This document shows, piece by piece, positions 7,677 to 16,538 of a stretch of DNA of 41,241 nt. Numbering within the stretch: position 1 is the stretch's first letter; each line of letters opens with the position of its first letter. The stretch covers positions 1 to 41,241 of the forward strand of contig JABURT010000169.1 of NCBI GenBank assembly GCA_014762495.1, in the 5' to 3' direction. The DNA comes from Gammaproteobacteria bacterium (GTDB lineage: Bacteria; Pseudomonadota; Gammaproteobacteria; Thiohalospirales; Thiohalospiraceae). The notes below the pieces were generated by a model that saw only the letters and a list, made by a program, of their open reading frames with translations, did not search any database and was not told the DNA's origin. A program made the translations under genes and the position numbers.

Positions 7677-8264
7677 CTTAGCACTCTTTTTACTGGTTTT
7701 CTTGCTGGCAGCCTTCTTTTTGGCGGCTTTTTTAGCCGTTTTCTTCTTTGCTGTCTTCTTGGTCACGGCCTTTTTCGCGGCCTTCTTACGAGTCGACTTT
7801 TTCTTGCCCTTCTTCGCTTCCTTGCGCTCGTAATCGCGGTGCCATTTCTCTGTAAACTTGGTGACAGCTTTATCCAGCAGTTCCTGGCGTTTAATTGCCT
7901 TTTGCACATCGCGCACTGACTCAGCCAAACCCTGGGCAGTTTCCCTTGCGTGCTCTCTCGCAGTCCTGGACGACTGCTTCACGCTCTTCATCATCTCTCT
8001 TGCTCTAGCAGCGGCCTTCTTGGAGGCCACGGACTTTATCTTGTTGGCTTTTACAAGTGCTTCTTTGAGTTTCAGTTCAGCCTGCTTCAGTTTTGCCTCG
8101 GAGCGTATTACGGCCTCGTTGGCCTTATCCGCCAGTTTCATTGACTTAATCAGTTGCTTGAGCGTCTGAGCATGATGCTCACTCACAGGTTCCTGACTGG
8201 CCAGTTGGTTCACATCACGTTTGATATGACTGGTCCTGCTATTTGTCGCCTTCTGTTTCGACAT
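7662..8264 (-). CDS. Histone H1-like lysine/alanine-rich protein
   Basis: 200 residues. Residues about 30-145 are charged and predicted helical or coiled-coil (LKQLIKSMKLADKANEAV, then KLKQAELKLKEALVKANK). The last 55 residues are an almost pure Lys/Ala/Thr tail of KKAAKK and KKTAKK repeats, like eukaryotic histone H1 tails and bacterial AlgP/HctA-like proteins. Such proteins bind DNA non-specifically and may compact the nucleoid or affect transcription. No enzymatic motif is present. The start has GAGGAAAAT upstream, a good ribosome site. It is transcribed alone, with a terminator at each end. The low-complexity tail makes distant homology unreliable. Confidence 0.8.
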   Translation of the reverse strand: MSKQKATNSRTSHIKRDVNQLASQEPVSEHHAQTLKQLIKSMKLADKANEAVIRSEAKLKQAELKLKEALVKANKIKSVASKKAAARAREMMKSVKQSSRTAREHARETAQGLAESVRDVQKAIKRQELLDKAVTKFTEKWHRDYERKEAKKGKKKSTRKKAAKKAVTKKTAKKKTAKKAAKKKAASKKTSKKSAKKKTA

Positions 8265-8338
8265 ATTTTCCTCGCTAGAACAACTATGTAAGTCCGAATA
8301 AAGCTTAGCTCATGTATCCTGCCTATGCACACCATGGC

Positions 8339-8368
8339 AAAAAAAAAGCCGCCTGTACAGGCGGCTTT
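8339..8368 (-). terminator. Strong intrinsic terminator of the efflux operon
   Basis: A perfect 24-bp palindrome at 8345-8368 (AAAGCCGCCTGT and its complement), followed on the minus strand by nine T residues (8347-8339). It begins 10 bp past the stop of the RND gene. Confidence 0.9.
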
Positions 8369-8378
8369 GAAGAGCAGT

Positions 8379-11300
8379 TTAGACTATCGGATCCGCGCGT
8401 CTGGCACACCGAATCAGGTAGAAGGCAAGGCCGAGTGCAAGCACACCGGCTACCACTTTCGCAATTATCACGGGTGCCGCTAATGCAACAATGGCCAACA
8501 CGAATGTGATGAACATTCCGACTGTCCAGTACAGGCCAACTGCAATAATGGATGGAATGATGTACAAGGTAATCACGGTTGCAAATATCAACCCCCATGC
8601 CAGGGACAGTGCCATGGGTGCCACAAAGGGATCGCTTCCACCCCAACCATAGGCCGTTGGCAACAGCCCCATGATAGTGGTTGCCGCAGTGAGTAGTACC
8701 GCACGCAAACGGCGGCGACCCGCATTCATGATTGCATTGCGCATGCTTTCACCCTCTTCCATGGCCCGTTGTATAAAGACCACCAAGACCAGAGAGGCAT
8801 TGACCACCACACCGGTCAGGGCGACCATACCGAGCAGGGAGAAAAATGACAGCGGCATATCCATCCACACGATATCGTGGACGAAAAAGCTCACAATGAT
8901 ACCAATTGCCCCAAAGGGTATCGCCGTCATAACGATAATTGGATATTTAAAGTTATTGAACTGCACCGAGAGAATTATAAATATACCAATCAGTGCGAAG
9001 ATAAAGGAGGCTGCCAGATCACGTATCGATTCGACATTCTGTTCTGCCTCACCACCATAGTTCACGTTCACTTTGTTATAAAGATCACCCATCCACTCTT
9101 TTTCATCCTCGGCCACCCTGGCGTTGAGCTCGGCAGAAGTAATGATGTTGGAGTTGATGTTGCCGACAACGGTAATGACACGGATACCGTCCTTGTGACG
9201 AACTGCAGAATATCCCTTGCTACGCTCAAATTTTGCGATTTCGTGCAGAGGAACCAGTCCTCCGCGTTGGTTGGGGATCTCAAGGTTACGCAATTGCTCC
9301 ATCTGCTGTGCACGATCCTCAGGATAGCGGATGGTTACATCGACCTCTTCGGTGCCGCGACGAATTGTGGAGGCACGAAGTCCATCCACTGCGGCCCGTA
9401 CATGAGTCGATGCGGTCTGCAGGTTTACACCCGCATACGCCGCCAGTTCACGATCCAGAACCACACGGATCTCTTCATCACCAGCTTCGAGACCACTTTC
9501 GACCGAGGTTACCCCTTCGATGGTGCCGAGGTACTTCTCTAAGCGCTCGGCAGCAGCAATGGTATTGTTGATATTGTTACCGGACAGTTCCGCTTCCAGC
9601 GGACGCCCCGTCGGTGGACCGGAACGTAATTCCGTGAAGGATAACTCCAGGTCAGGGAATCGTTCTGGCAACTTTTGTTCCAGCATATGCATATCGTCCA
9701 TTGCATCGTGGTCGGGACGTGTCAAAGCCGGCGTATAGAGCACTCGGATCTGCCCATACCGTGGACCATTTTGTGCATTGGGATCGCCTGATTGCATCTG
9801 GGTGTTACCTGCACCGATGATAGTATTTTCCAGATTTGATTCATTGATCATGCTTCGCATCACACGATCGACGTTGTTCAGTTTTTCACGCATCAATTCC
9901 AGGCTTGTCCCCTGTTCCGCCACAGCACGAACGATATATTGATCCACCGCGACGGCTGGAAACAGTTGAAAGGACATGGTCCGCGCCAATCCAAAACTGG
10001 CAAACAATACGACAAGCGAGAGAAACACCGCCATATAGCGATAGCGAATGGCAATATCCAGAAGTTTGGCGTATTGATTCTCCAGCCATACCAGCCACGC
10101 GCGTTCCTTGGGTTTTTTCTTTGGGTTTGTCACATAGGCGACATGACTGGGAAGAATGAAGAAAGATTCAAACCAGGACAATGCCAACAGCAAAATAACC
10201 ACGATTGGGATGGCAATGATGAATTTACCGATCTGACCTGAAACAAACATCATGGGAGCAAAGGCGGTAATGGTTGTCAGCACAGTTGCGGTAACCGGGC
10301 CAATTAACTCGGATGCCCCCTTGACTGCTGCATCGTGAGGCTTCATCCCTTTTTCCATGTGGTAGGTTATGTTCTCGCCTACGATGATTGCATCATCCAC
10401 CAACATACCTAGAACCATGATAAATCCCATCATGGAGATCAGGTTGAGAGTGATGCCATTTAGATAGAGGATGAACAGCCCCATGAGAAACACAATGGGC
10501 AATCCCCAGGTGGTAGTGATGGCGACCGATGGTCTTAAAAACAAGATCAATGCAGTGAAAACAAGGAATACGCCAACCATGGCGTTATTGGTTAAAACCC
10601 CCAGGCGCATCCGAGTAAAGCGTGATATATCCTGGAATGCCTCAACCTTTACCTCGTTGCCATAGATCTCGGGTACGGTCTCAAGATAACTACGTACTCC
10701 ATCGACGGCATCGATGATGTCAGCATCGCTCCGCTTCATTACGATCATACTGATAGCACTGCGACCTGATACATCGTAGGTACGAGTTGGTGTTTCCAGT
10801 GCCTCACTAACTGTGGCCACATCTCCCAGGCGAAGCTGTCCCCCGCCCATGGTGGATCGAATCACAAGATTGGCTACATCTTCCGGGCCATCGAATTCAC
10901 CTACAATGCGCACCACCTTCTGCCCTTCCGGCGTATCGATATTTCCACCCGGTGCGGTGACGTTCCAGACCTGCAATAACTGTTGTATCTCTCCAATTGA
11001 GACACGGTACTCACTCAGCTTTTGTGGATCGACGACCACGCGAATCTCGGCACGTCTCGGTCCCTGGATCGTTACGCGTGATATACCCGGCACGGATAGC
11101 AGGTCATCCTCGATGCTATCGCCCAGACGTTTGAGTTCAAGTTCACTGACAGGCGCGGAGACGGCAAGCTGAATCACCGGAATCATTGAGCTGTCAATTT
11201 CCAACACTAGCGGATCGAATGGCAGGTCTTGTGGGAGATCGGCACGATTCACCGACAATTGCACATCACTGGTAATGCGATTTCGATTCTTTGCGTCGGG

Positions 11301-11591
11301 ATCGACTTCAATCGTAATGCTACCAGTACCGGGGAAAGAGACCGATGTCATCTTGTCGATACCTGATAGCGATTTCAGTTCCTGTTCAATTGGCGTTATT
11401 ACCAGTCGTTCGATTTCTTCTGATGTAGCACCAGGGTAACTGACTGATACTTGAATTTGATCAAGGTCTACATTTGGAAAGGCCTCACGTTTCATTGCCC
11501 AAGCCGAATACAGTCCTAGCAGGACAATCGCAACCGAGATCATGTTGATAAGCAGGTCACGGTGAACAAAATAACGAATAATCGCAGTCAT
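8379..11591 (-). CDS. RND-family efflux permease (AcrB/HAE-like)
   Basis: 1070 residues, the usual size of an inner-membrane RND pump subunit with 12 membrane helices and two large periplasmic loops. The N-terminal part reads FPNVDLDQIQVSVSYPGAT, typical of the family. The TM4 region contains GMLVDDAIIVGEN with the paired aspartates of the proton relay, and TM10 reads GVVVNASLVLV, with Asn where AcrB has the relay Lys. It should export drugs, lipids or other amphiphiles using proton force. It follows tolC by 30 bp, with AAGGAAT before the ATG. The membrane-fusion (HlyD/AcrA) gene that normally stands beside it is absent here. Exact substrate class unknown. Confidence 0.93.
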   Translation of the reverse strand: MTAIIRYFVHRDLLINMISVAIVLLGLYSAWAMKREAFPNVDLDQIQVSVSYPGATSEEIERLVITPIEQELKSLSGIDKMTSVSFPGTGSITIEVDPDAKNRNRITSDVQLSVNRADLPQDLPFDPLVLEIDSSMIPVIQLAVSAPVSELELKRLGDSIEDDLLSVPGISRVTIQGPRRAEIRVVVDPQKLSEYRVSIGEIQQLLQVWNVTAPGGNIDTPEGQKVVRIVGEFDGPEDVANLVIRSTMGGGQLRLGDVATVSEALETPTRTYDVSGRSAISMIVMKRSDADIIDAVDGVRSYLETVPEIYGNEVKVEAFQDISRFTRMRLGVLTNNAMVGVFLVFTALILFLRPSVAITTTWGLPIVFLMGLFILYLNGITLNLISMMGFIMVLGMLVDDAIIVGENITYHMEKGMKPHDAAVKGASELIGPVTATVLTTITAFAPMMFVSGQIGKFIIAIPIVVILLLALSWFESFFILPSHVAYVTNPKKKPKERAWLVWLENQYAKLLDIAIRYRYMAVFLSLVVLFASFGLARTMSFQLFPAVAVDQYIVRAVAEQGTSLELMREKLNNVDRVMRSMINESNLENTIIGAGNTQMQSGDPNAQNGPRYGQIRVLYTPALTRPDHDAMDDMHMLEQKLPERFPDLELSFTELRSGPPTGRPLEAELSGNNINNTIAAAERLEKYLGTIEGVTSVESGLEAGDEEIRVVLDRELAAYAGVNLQTASTHVRAAVDGLRASTIRRGTEEVDVTIRYPEDRAQQMEQLRNLEIPNQRGGLVPLHEIAKFERSKGYSAVRHKDGIRVITVVGNINSNIITSAELNARVAEDEKEWMGDLYNKVNVNYGGEAEQNVESIRDLAASFIFALIGIFIILSVQFNNFKYPIIVMTAIPFGAIGIIVSFFVHDIVWMDMPLSFFSLLGMVALTGVVVNASLVLVVFIQRAMEEGESMRNAIMNAGRRRLRAVLLTAATTIMGLLPTAYGWGGSDPFVAPMALSLAWGLIFATVITLYIIPSIIAVGLYWTVGMFITFVLAIVALAAPVIIAKVVAGVLALGLAFYLIRCARRADPIV

Positions 11592-11621
11592 TGTGGTATT
11601 CCTTCCTGATCCCGACTCTTT

Positions 11622-13016
11622 TTACTGGTTAGTCCAGAGGCGACCTCGTAAGGCCGTTAATTTTGCTTGCCGTTTGGCCAACTCAATGGTTCGTTGTTTG
11701 AGATTGAACCTGCCGAGTTCCAGCTCTCCTTCAGCCAAAATCAATTGACTGGTATCGACTCGACCACTGCGAAAGCGTTGCTGAACATCATCGAAGCGAT
11801 CCTGCTCAACTCTGAGACGCCTCTCAGATAACTTCATTGACTGCTGTGTCGTGCGCAGCTCGGCCATTAATTTATTGAGATCATATTCAATGTCACGCCT
11901 GACCTGTTCGAGGTTCTGCTCTGCGATATCTTTATCTAGCTGTGCCTGATAAAGCCTGGCATCGAAGCCACTTTTACTGACGGAGCGATTGTATTCCAGT
12001 TGCAGAGAATAGGCGGTCTCTGTGTTCGAGTCTCTTGTTTTCGGGCCCGCAGAAAGAACCAGATCCAGCTTGCTCGCTTTGTCATCTCTTGCTTTTTCGA
12101 TGGCTGCTGTTGCCATCATTACCTCAGCCTTGTAGCGCAAAAGTCCTGCACTATACTCTTCAGCGGCCTCGAGCAGGGTTGTATAACCTGGAAGAGATCG
12201 CGTGCTGGCCTTTACCACTGGTATGAACTCATAATCCCACGGTTTACCCATGAGTCGATTAAGTGAAGTACGTTGTGTTTCCCACATTAATTCTGCATTT
12301 TTTAACTCAACACGGGCTGCACGTAGCTGAGCATCAAATTGTAGAAAATCCTTTTCCTCTGCCAGGCCAAGCTTCATATTGCCTTTTACAAACTCGACTA
12401 GTCTCTCTGCACGTCGCAAAGCAGAAACGGCATTTGTCTGGCTTTCATAGGCCAATGCCGCACCATAGAAGAGCTCGATAATCTGATTGCCGACCTGGTC
12501 GCGTAGGCTTCGCTCGCTGGCCTTTGACATGATGACACCGGCCTTTGAGTTTTGCATTGCGGTCTCAAAATTGGCATTACCCATGCCTTTCAGGAGCGGT
12601 TGTCTGTAGGTGACGATATAATCCGCCGAATCCGTAGGAAGTGAAAACCCAGTCGGCACAGGATATTCAGTGTTGCTTGTATTGGCAGATATAGACAGGC
12701 TACTGCCTATGCTCAACTGTTTGTTCAAACTAACACCAAGGGATGTGGTATCAGATATTGAGCCTATGAAATTGGCATCGCGGGATACCCCACCCTGTGC
12801 CGAGACGTTCCATCCCAGTTGACTCTCAGCCGCAACCACATCCTGCCGCGCTCGCTCTACCTGTTTGGACGCGATCTGCAAGCTTGTATAATTTTGCGAG
12901 ACCCTCTCCAGCACTGTTTCTAGCTTCAACTTTTCGGCAGCAATCAAGGGGGATGCAGCCAATAACTGAAGAATCATCATGCTATAGAACAACTTCTTGT
13001 TGAGTGCTTTCAACAT
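11622..13016 (-). CDS. TolC-family outer-membrane efflux protein
   Basis: 464 residues with a signal peptide (about 27 residues, ending ASPLIAA) and then the long alpha-helical repeats of the outer-membrane efflux family, rich in Q, A, E and R heptads (VERARQDVVAAESQLGWNV, VRRDIEYDLNKLMAELRT, KQRTIELAKRQAKLTALRG). It would form the trimeric outer-membrane channel of the RND system. The ATG follows AGGAAAAAG, which overlaps the tetR stop codon region; only 9 bp separate the two genes. The protein has no lipobox, unlike OprM-type channels. Confidence 0.92.
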   Translation of the reverse strand: MLKALNKKLFYSMMILQLLAASPLIAAEKLKLETVLERVSQNYTSLQIASKQVERARQDVVAAESQLGWNVSAQGGVSRDANFIGSISDTTSLGVSLNKQLSIGSSLSISANTSNTEYPVPTGFSLPTDSADYIVTYRQPLLKGMGNANFETAMQNSKAGVIMSKASERSLRDQVGNQIIELFYGAALAYESQTNAVSALRRAERLVEFVKGNMKLGLAEEKDFLQFDAQLRAARVELKNAELMWETQRTSLNRLMGKPWDYEFIPVVKASTRSLPGYTTLLEAAEEYSAGLLRYKAEVMMATAAIEKARDDKASKLDLVLSAGPKTRDSNTETAYSLQLEYNRSVSKSGFDARLYQAQLDKDIAEQNLEQVRRDIEYDLNKLMAELRTTQQSMKLSERRLRVEQDRFDDVQQRFRSGRVDTSQLILAEGELELGRFNLKQRTIELAKRQAKLTALRGRLWTNQ

Positions 13017-13025
13017 AACTTTTTC

Positions 13026-13652
13026 CTAGTTCTTTAAAGCGTGTACTAATAGATCGGAGATTTCAGCGGCCAATCGACCATCATCCGTGAAGACCTGCTG
13101 AGGCAGTTCACCATCGAACAATGTCATTAATTTTTGACGCATTGGTTCACCGGCGGCATAGAACATGATGCTGCCTATAATCATCAGGTGGGTGATAGCA
13201 GGGTTACTCTCTCGAAACTCGCCTTCTTCCTGTCCCTGTTTCAAGATTTCGGTAAGTGTCATAAAGATACGCATGACATAATTTAGCCCCTCTTCCGGAA
13301 TATTTTCACCACCGGAGGCCATTTCACGCATCATCATGGGTGCGGCGCATGGATTGTCGTGCAGATTTTCTACCATGGTGGTGATGTAGGCTCTTAGCTT
13401 ATCTTCGGCAGAAGTCTTGCTCGCCACATTACTCAGCAACTTTTCGGCGCTTTGATGCATATTGGCGCGAAAAACCTCGGAATAGAGTTCGGCCTTGCCG
13501 CCAATGTGGTAATAAATAGTCGCCTTGTTCACGCCTGCATCACGCGCGATTTCGTCCACACGTGCGCCGGCCAGGCCCTTCTCTGCAAAATGACTGGCCG
13601 CGACCTTGAGGATCTGCATGGTGGTGGTATCTGCGCTTTCTAAACGGGTCAT
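13026..13652 (-). CDS. TetR-family repressor of the efflux operon
   Basis: 208 residues. The N-terminal helix-turn-helix is clear: ILKVAASHFAEKGLAGARV, then IARDAGVNKATIYYHIGGKAELY, the TetR signature. The C-terminal ligand domain is hydrophobic and Met-rich with no recognised ligand. It is the first gene of the tetR-tolC-RND operon and lies directly behind a 22-bp palindrome (13657-13678), so it almost certainly represses its own operon until an effector binds. No Shine-Dalgarno sequence is visible before the ATG: the operator arm and GCCC directly precede it, which predicts low repressor synthesis. Confidence 0.92.
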   Translation of the reverse strand: MTRLESADTTTMQILKVAASHFAEKGLAGARVDEIARDAGVNKATIYYHIGGKAELYSEVFRANMHQSAEKLLSNVASKTSAEDKLRAYITTMVENLHDNPCAAPMMMREMASGGENIPEEGLNYVMRIFMTLTEILKQGQEEGEFRESNPAITHLMIIGSIMFYAAGEPMRQKLMTLFDGELPQQVFTDDGRLAAEISDLLVHALKN

Positions 13653-13656
13653 GGGC

Positions 13657-13678
13657 TTTAACTAACCATTTAGTTAAA
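13657..13678. promoter_or_regulatory. TetR-type operator
   Basis: Perfect inverted repeat TTTAACTAA-CCAT-TTAGTTAAA with 9-bp arms, ending 5 bp before the tetR ATG and just downstream of the predicted transcription start. Symmetry, size and place are those of a TetR-family operator. Confidence 0.8.
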
Positions 13679-13690
13679 CAAGACGGTTAG

Positions 13691-13718
13691 ATGATAGGCA
13701 TATTCCTGAGTAAGTCAA
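13691..13718 (-). promoter_or_regulatory. Sigma-70 promoter of tetR-tolC-RND operon
   Basis: Minus strand -35 TTGACT (13718-13713), 16-bp spacer, -10 TATCAT (13696-13691). The start would be near 13684, immediately before the operator, so a bound repressor would block the polymerase. Confidence 0.6.
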
Positions 13719-14175
13719 CAGGGTATGGCAGGATTTTGCATTTCACCGATGAGAATTGACAAAGGTCGAGGCACTGCGGGGAATGGAAACAGGATATTTA
13801 TTTTAAATTCAATATCTTGCAGTATTACACCATGAGGCGATATGCTCATCTACAGTTCGATGCGGCGCGGGCGTGTGACCCTCCTTTCCTCTAGTGGTGA
13901 TCTACCGAGCATTTTTGCAGGTCTCGGTGGGCCTGCCCTATCTGGAAATGTGCTTTGTAGAGACAATGGAATGTCAGCCCTGCATGATTAACAGTCTCGT
14001 TGATAACCACACTGTCAGGGCCGATTTATCGGTGAGACTTTTGCTGGGACCCATCTCATCACGGGCGTGTCCACCGACTGGAATTGCCGATCTTTGGTAC
14101 AGTTTCTGTAACAATAGTGTATCGATAAACGTCTAGAACAATTGCCGCCTTGAGACATACAAACTCCCAATTGTC
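13719..14175. other. Non-coding stretch upstream of polB
   Basis: The longest gene-free stretch. An 80-codon plus-strand frame at 13894-14136 has no recognisable protein character. Small dyads are present: ACCGAG/CTCGGT (13904-13909 and 13923-13928) and AGTCTC/GAGACT (13993-13998 and 14034-14039), which encloses CCGAT-TT-ATCGG (14021-14032). The last two together could fold as a nested hairpin followed by TTTT. No LexA box of the CTGT-N8-ACAG type and no convincing sigma-70 promoter for polB was found. Confidence 0.5.
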
Positions 14176-16530
14176 ATGCCAACCATTCCCCCGATGCCAC
14201 TAGACTGTTTTTTGCTCACTCGACAATGGCGAGACAGCCGAAATGGGGTCGAACTGGTGTTCTGGGCGACCTCGCCGGAAGGCCCTGTACGCATCTGCAT
14301 CAGCGGTCAGGAGGCACTGTTTTTCATCGCCCAGGGCGACACTGCAGCTCTGAGCACGCCCCCCTCAACACGCAAACCTCTGTCCTTGCGCACATTAGAG
14401 GGAACGCCGGTTGACGGGCTCTACTTCACCTCGCAACGCGACATGCAGGTCGCCGCTAAGACACTGAAACAACAGGGTATTACCGTCTATGAATCGGATA
14501 TACGCCCCGCCGAGCGCTTTCTGATGGAGCGCTTTATCACGGCGGGCTTCCGACTTGATGGTGGGCAAGAGCGACGGCATGACTTCATTGACTGTACAAA
14601 TCCGAGGCTGGCACCTGCCGATATTCGTCCTGAGTTTTCACTGCTCTCTTTTGATATCGAGACACGGGATATGAATGGTGAGCTGTATTCCATCGCCGCC
14701 ATCTTCCGGGGGCGTGATCAACAATACAAACATTGCCTGTTTTTTGTCGGCCAGTTGGCGCAGACCGAACTTGCGGGCACTGGTGCACGGATAGTATCTT
14801 GCGCCGACGAGCGAAGCTGTATCGTGGCCTTTTTCTCCTGGCTCAAGGAATGTGATCCGGACCTTATACTGGGCTGGAACCTGGTGGCCTTCGACCTGAG
14901 TTACCTGCAGACACGTTGTCGAGCGCTGGGACTTACTTTGGATATGGGGCGTGGACGGGAGCGCAGCGTCATTTTACAGCCTGAATCCAGGCAACAGGTT
15001 CCCATCGCGCGTATCCCAGGCCGTGTGGTCCTCGATGGCATCGATACCTTACGATCCGCAACCTGGTCATTTGAAAGCTTCAGTCTTGAACATGTCGCCA
15101 ATGAATTGCTGGGACGCGGTAAGCGGATCGATCCAGTCGCTGATAAGGTTGCCGAGATCACGCGTCTATATCATGAATCGCCGCTGGAACTGCTTGCCTA
15201 TAACCTGGAGGATGCGCAATTAGTTATTGATATCTTTGACAAGGCCGATCTCATAGATTTTGCCGTCGAACGTGCCCGGCTCACCGGCCTGACCATGGAT
15301 CGTATCGGTGGATCCGTCGCCGCATTCGACTACCTCTACCTGCCACGCCTGCATCGCATGGGGTATGTCGCCGGTGATATCGGAGATTTTGACAACATCA
15401 TTTCCAGTCCCGGTGGCTATGTCATGGACTCACAGCCCGGCCTCTATGACAACGTCCTGGTACTGGACTTCAAGAGCCTGTATCCGAGTATCATTCAAAC
15501 CTTTCTCATTGATCCCCTGGGCCTGGCCCAACCGGGAGAGGAGCCCGTCGAAGGTTTTTCCGGCGCCACATTTTCGCGTAGCCAGAATATCCTTCCTGGC
15601 ATTATCGCCCGACTCTGGGAGGCTCGTGACGAGGCCAAGCATCGCCACAACAAGCCCATGAGCCAGGCCATCAAGATCATCATGAACTCTTTCTATGGTG
15701 TCCTCGGCACGCCTGGGTGCCGTTTCTTCAGTCCCAAACTGGCAGGTTCCATCACTCGCAGGGGCCATGAAATCATTCGCCGCTCCAAGGACTACATCGA
15801 AGCACAGGGCTACAAGGTGATATATGGGGATACCGACTCGGTATTCGTGCTTGTCGGCGAGGAAAGCGACATCGATGAATCACGACGCATCGGCGAATCG
15901 CTGGCTGTAGATTTAAATCGCTGGTGGCATCGAGCCATCGAAGAGGAACACAATACTCCCTCATTTCTGGAGATCGAGTTTGAGACTCATTATTCTAAAT
16001 TCATCATGCCCACCATCCGTGGTTCGGACAAGGGTAGCAAGAAGCGTTATGCAGGCCTGATACACTCCAGTGATGGCACCGACAGGCTGGTGTTCAAGGG
16101 CCTGGAAAGTGTACGCAGTGACTGGACCGAACTGGCACGTGAATTCCAACGCGAACTATACCGTCGCATCTTTCTCGACCTCCCCTATGAAGAGTATATT
16201 CGTGAACTGACACAGGCCCTGCTCATGGGCAATTCAGATGACAAGCTCTATTATCGCAAGCGTCTGCGTCGTGAACTGGATGAATATGTACGCAATCAAC
16301 CACCGCATGTGCAGGCAGCGAAAAAGCTACCTCAACAGCAATTGTCGCAACAGGGGTGGGTTGACTACCTGATCACGGTCAATGGACCCGAGCCGAGGGA
16401 GAGGCATGTTTCACCCATCGATTATGAGCATTACATTGAAAAACAAATAAAGCCTGTGGCGAACGGGATCCTGCATTTTCTGGGACAGGATTTTGAGACG
16501 CTCACGGGCCGTCAAATGAGCATGTTCTAA
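14176..16530 (+). CDS. polB: DNA polymerase II (family B)
   Basis: 784 residues, the size of E. coli Pol II. The proofreading exonuclease has ExoI FDIET (D160, E162), ExoII NLVAFD (D240) and ExoIII YNLED (Y342, D346). The polymerase part has DFKSLYPSII (D431), KIIMNSFYGVLG (near 500-511), YGDTDS (D552, D554) and KKRYAGL. The protein ends GRQMSMF, a QxxxF-type beta-clamp-binding tail like that of E. coli Pol II. It serves replication restart and lesion bypass. All catalytic residues are present, so it should be active. The ATG has no obvious ribosome site. The E. coli gene is SOS-controlled, but no LexA box is visible here. It converges on the FNR-type gene with 8 bp between. Confidence 0.97.
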   Translation: MPTIPPMPLDCFLLTRQWRDSRNGVELVFWATSPEGPVRICISGQEALFFIAQGDTAALSTPPSTRKPLSLRTLEGTPVDGLYFTSQRDMQVAAKTLKQQGITVYESDIRPAERFLMERFITAGFRLDGGQERRHDFIDCTNPRLAPADIRPEFSLLSFDIETRDMNGELYSIAAIFRGRDQQYKHCLFFVGQLAQTELAGTGARIVSCADERSCIVAFFSWLKECDPDLILGWNLVAFDLSYLQTRCRALGLTLDMGRGRERSVILQPESRQQVPIARIPGRVVLDGIDTLRSATWSFESFSLEHVANELLGRGKRIDPVADKVAEITRLYHESPLELLAYNLEDAQLVIDIFDKADLIDFAVERARLTGLTMDRIGGSVAAFDYLYLPRLHRMGYVAGDIGDFDNIISSPGGYVMDSQPGLYDNVLVLDFKSLYPSIIQTFLIDPLGLAQPGEEPVEGFSGATFSRSQNILPGIIARLWEARDEAKHRHNKPMSQAIKIIMNSFYGVLGTPGCRFFSPKLAGSITRRGHEIIRRSKDYIEAQGYKVIYGDTDSVFVLVGEESDIDESRRIGESLAVDLNRWWHRAIEEEHNTPSFLEIEFETHYSKFIMPTIRGSDKGSKKRYAGLIHSSDGTDRLVFKGLESVRSDWTELAREFQRELYRRIFLDLPYEEYIRELTQALLMGNSDDKLYYRKRLRRELDEYVRNQPPHVQAAKKLPQQQLSQQGWVDYLITVNGPEPRERHVSPIDYEHYIEKQIKPVANGILHFLGQDFETLTGRQMSMF

Positions 16531-16538
16531 GGCCAATC

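Noticed and set aside
13894..14136. An 80-codon frame upstream of polB
   Set aside because: No signal peptide, domain or convincing ribosome site, and the sequence does not look selected; kept as non-coding.
14040..14175. LexA (SOS) box expected before polB
   Set aside because: I searched for CTGT-N8-ACAG by eye and found only partial matches such as ACAGTTTCTGT, which is not the required spacing.
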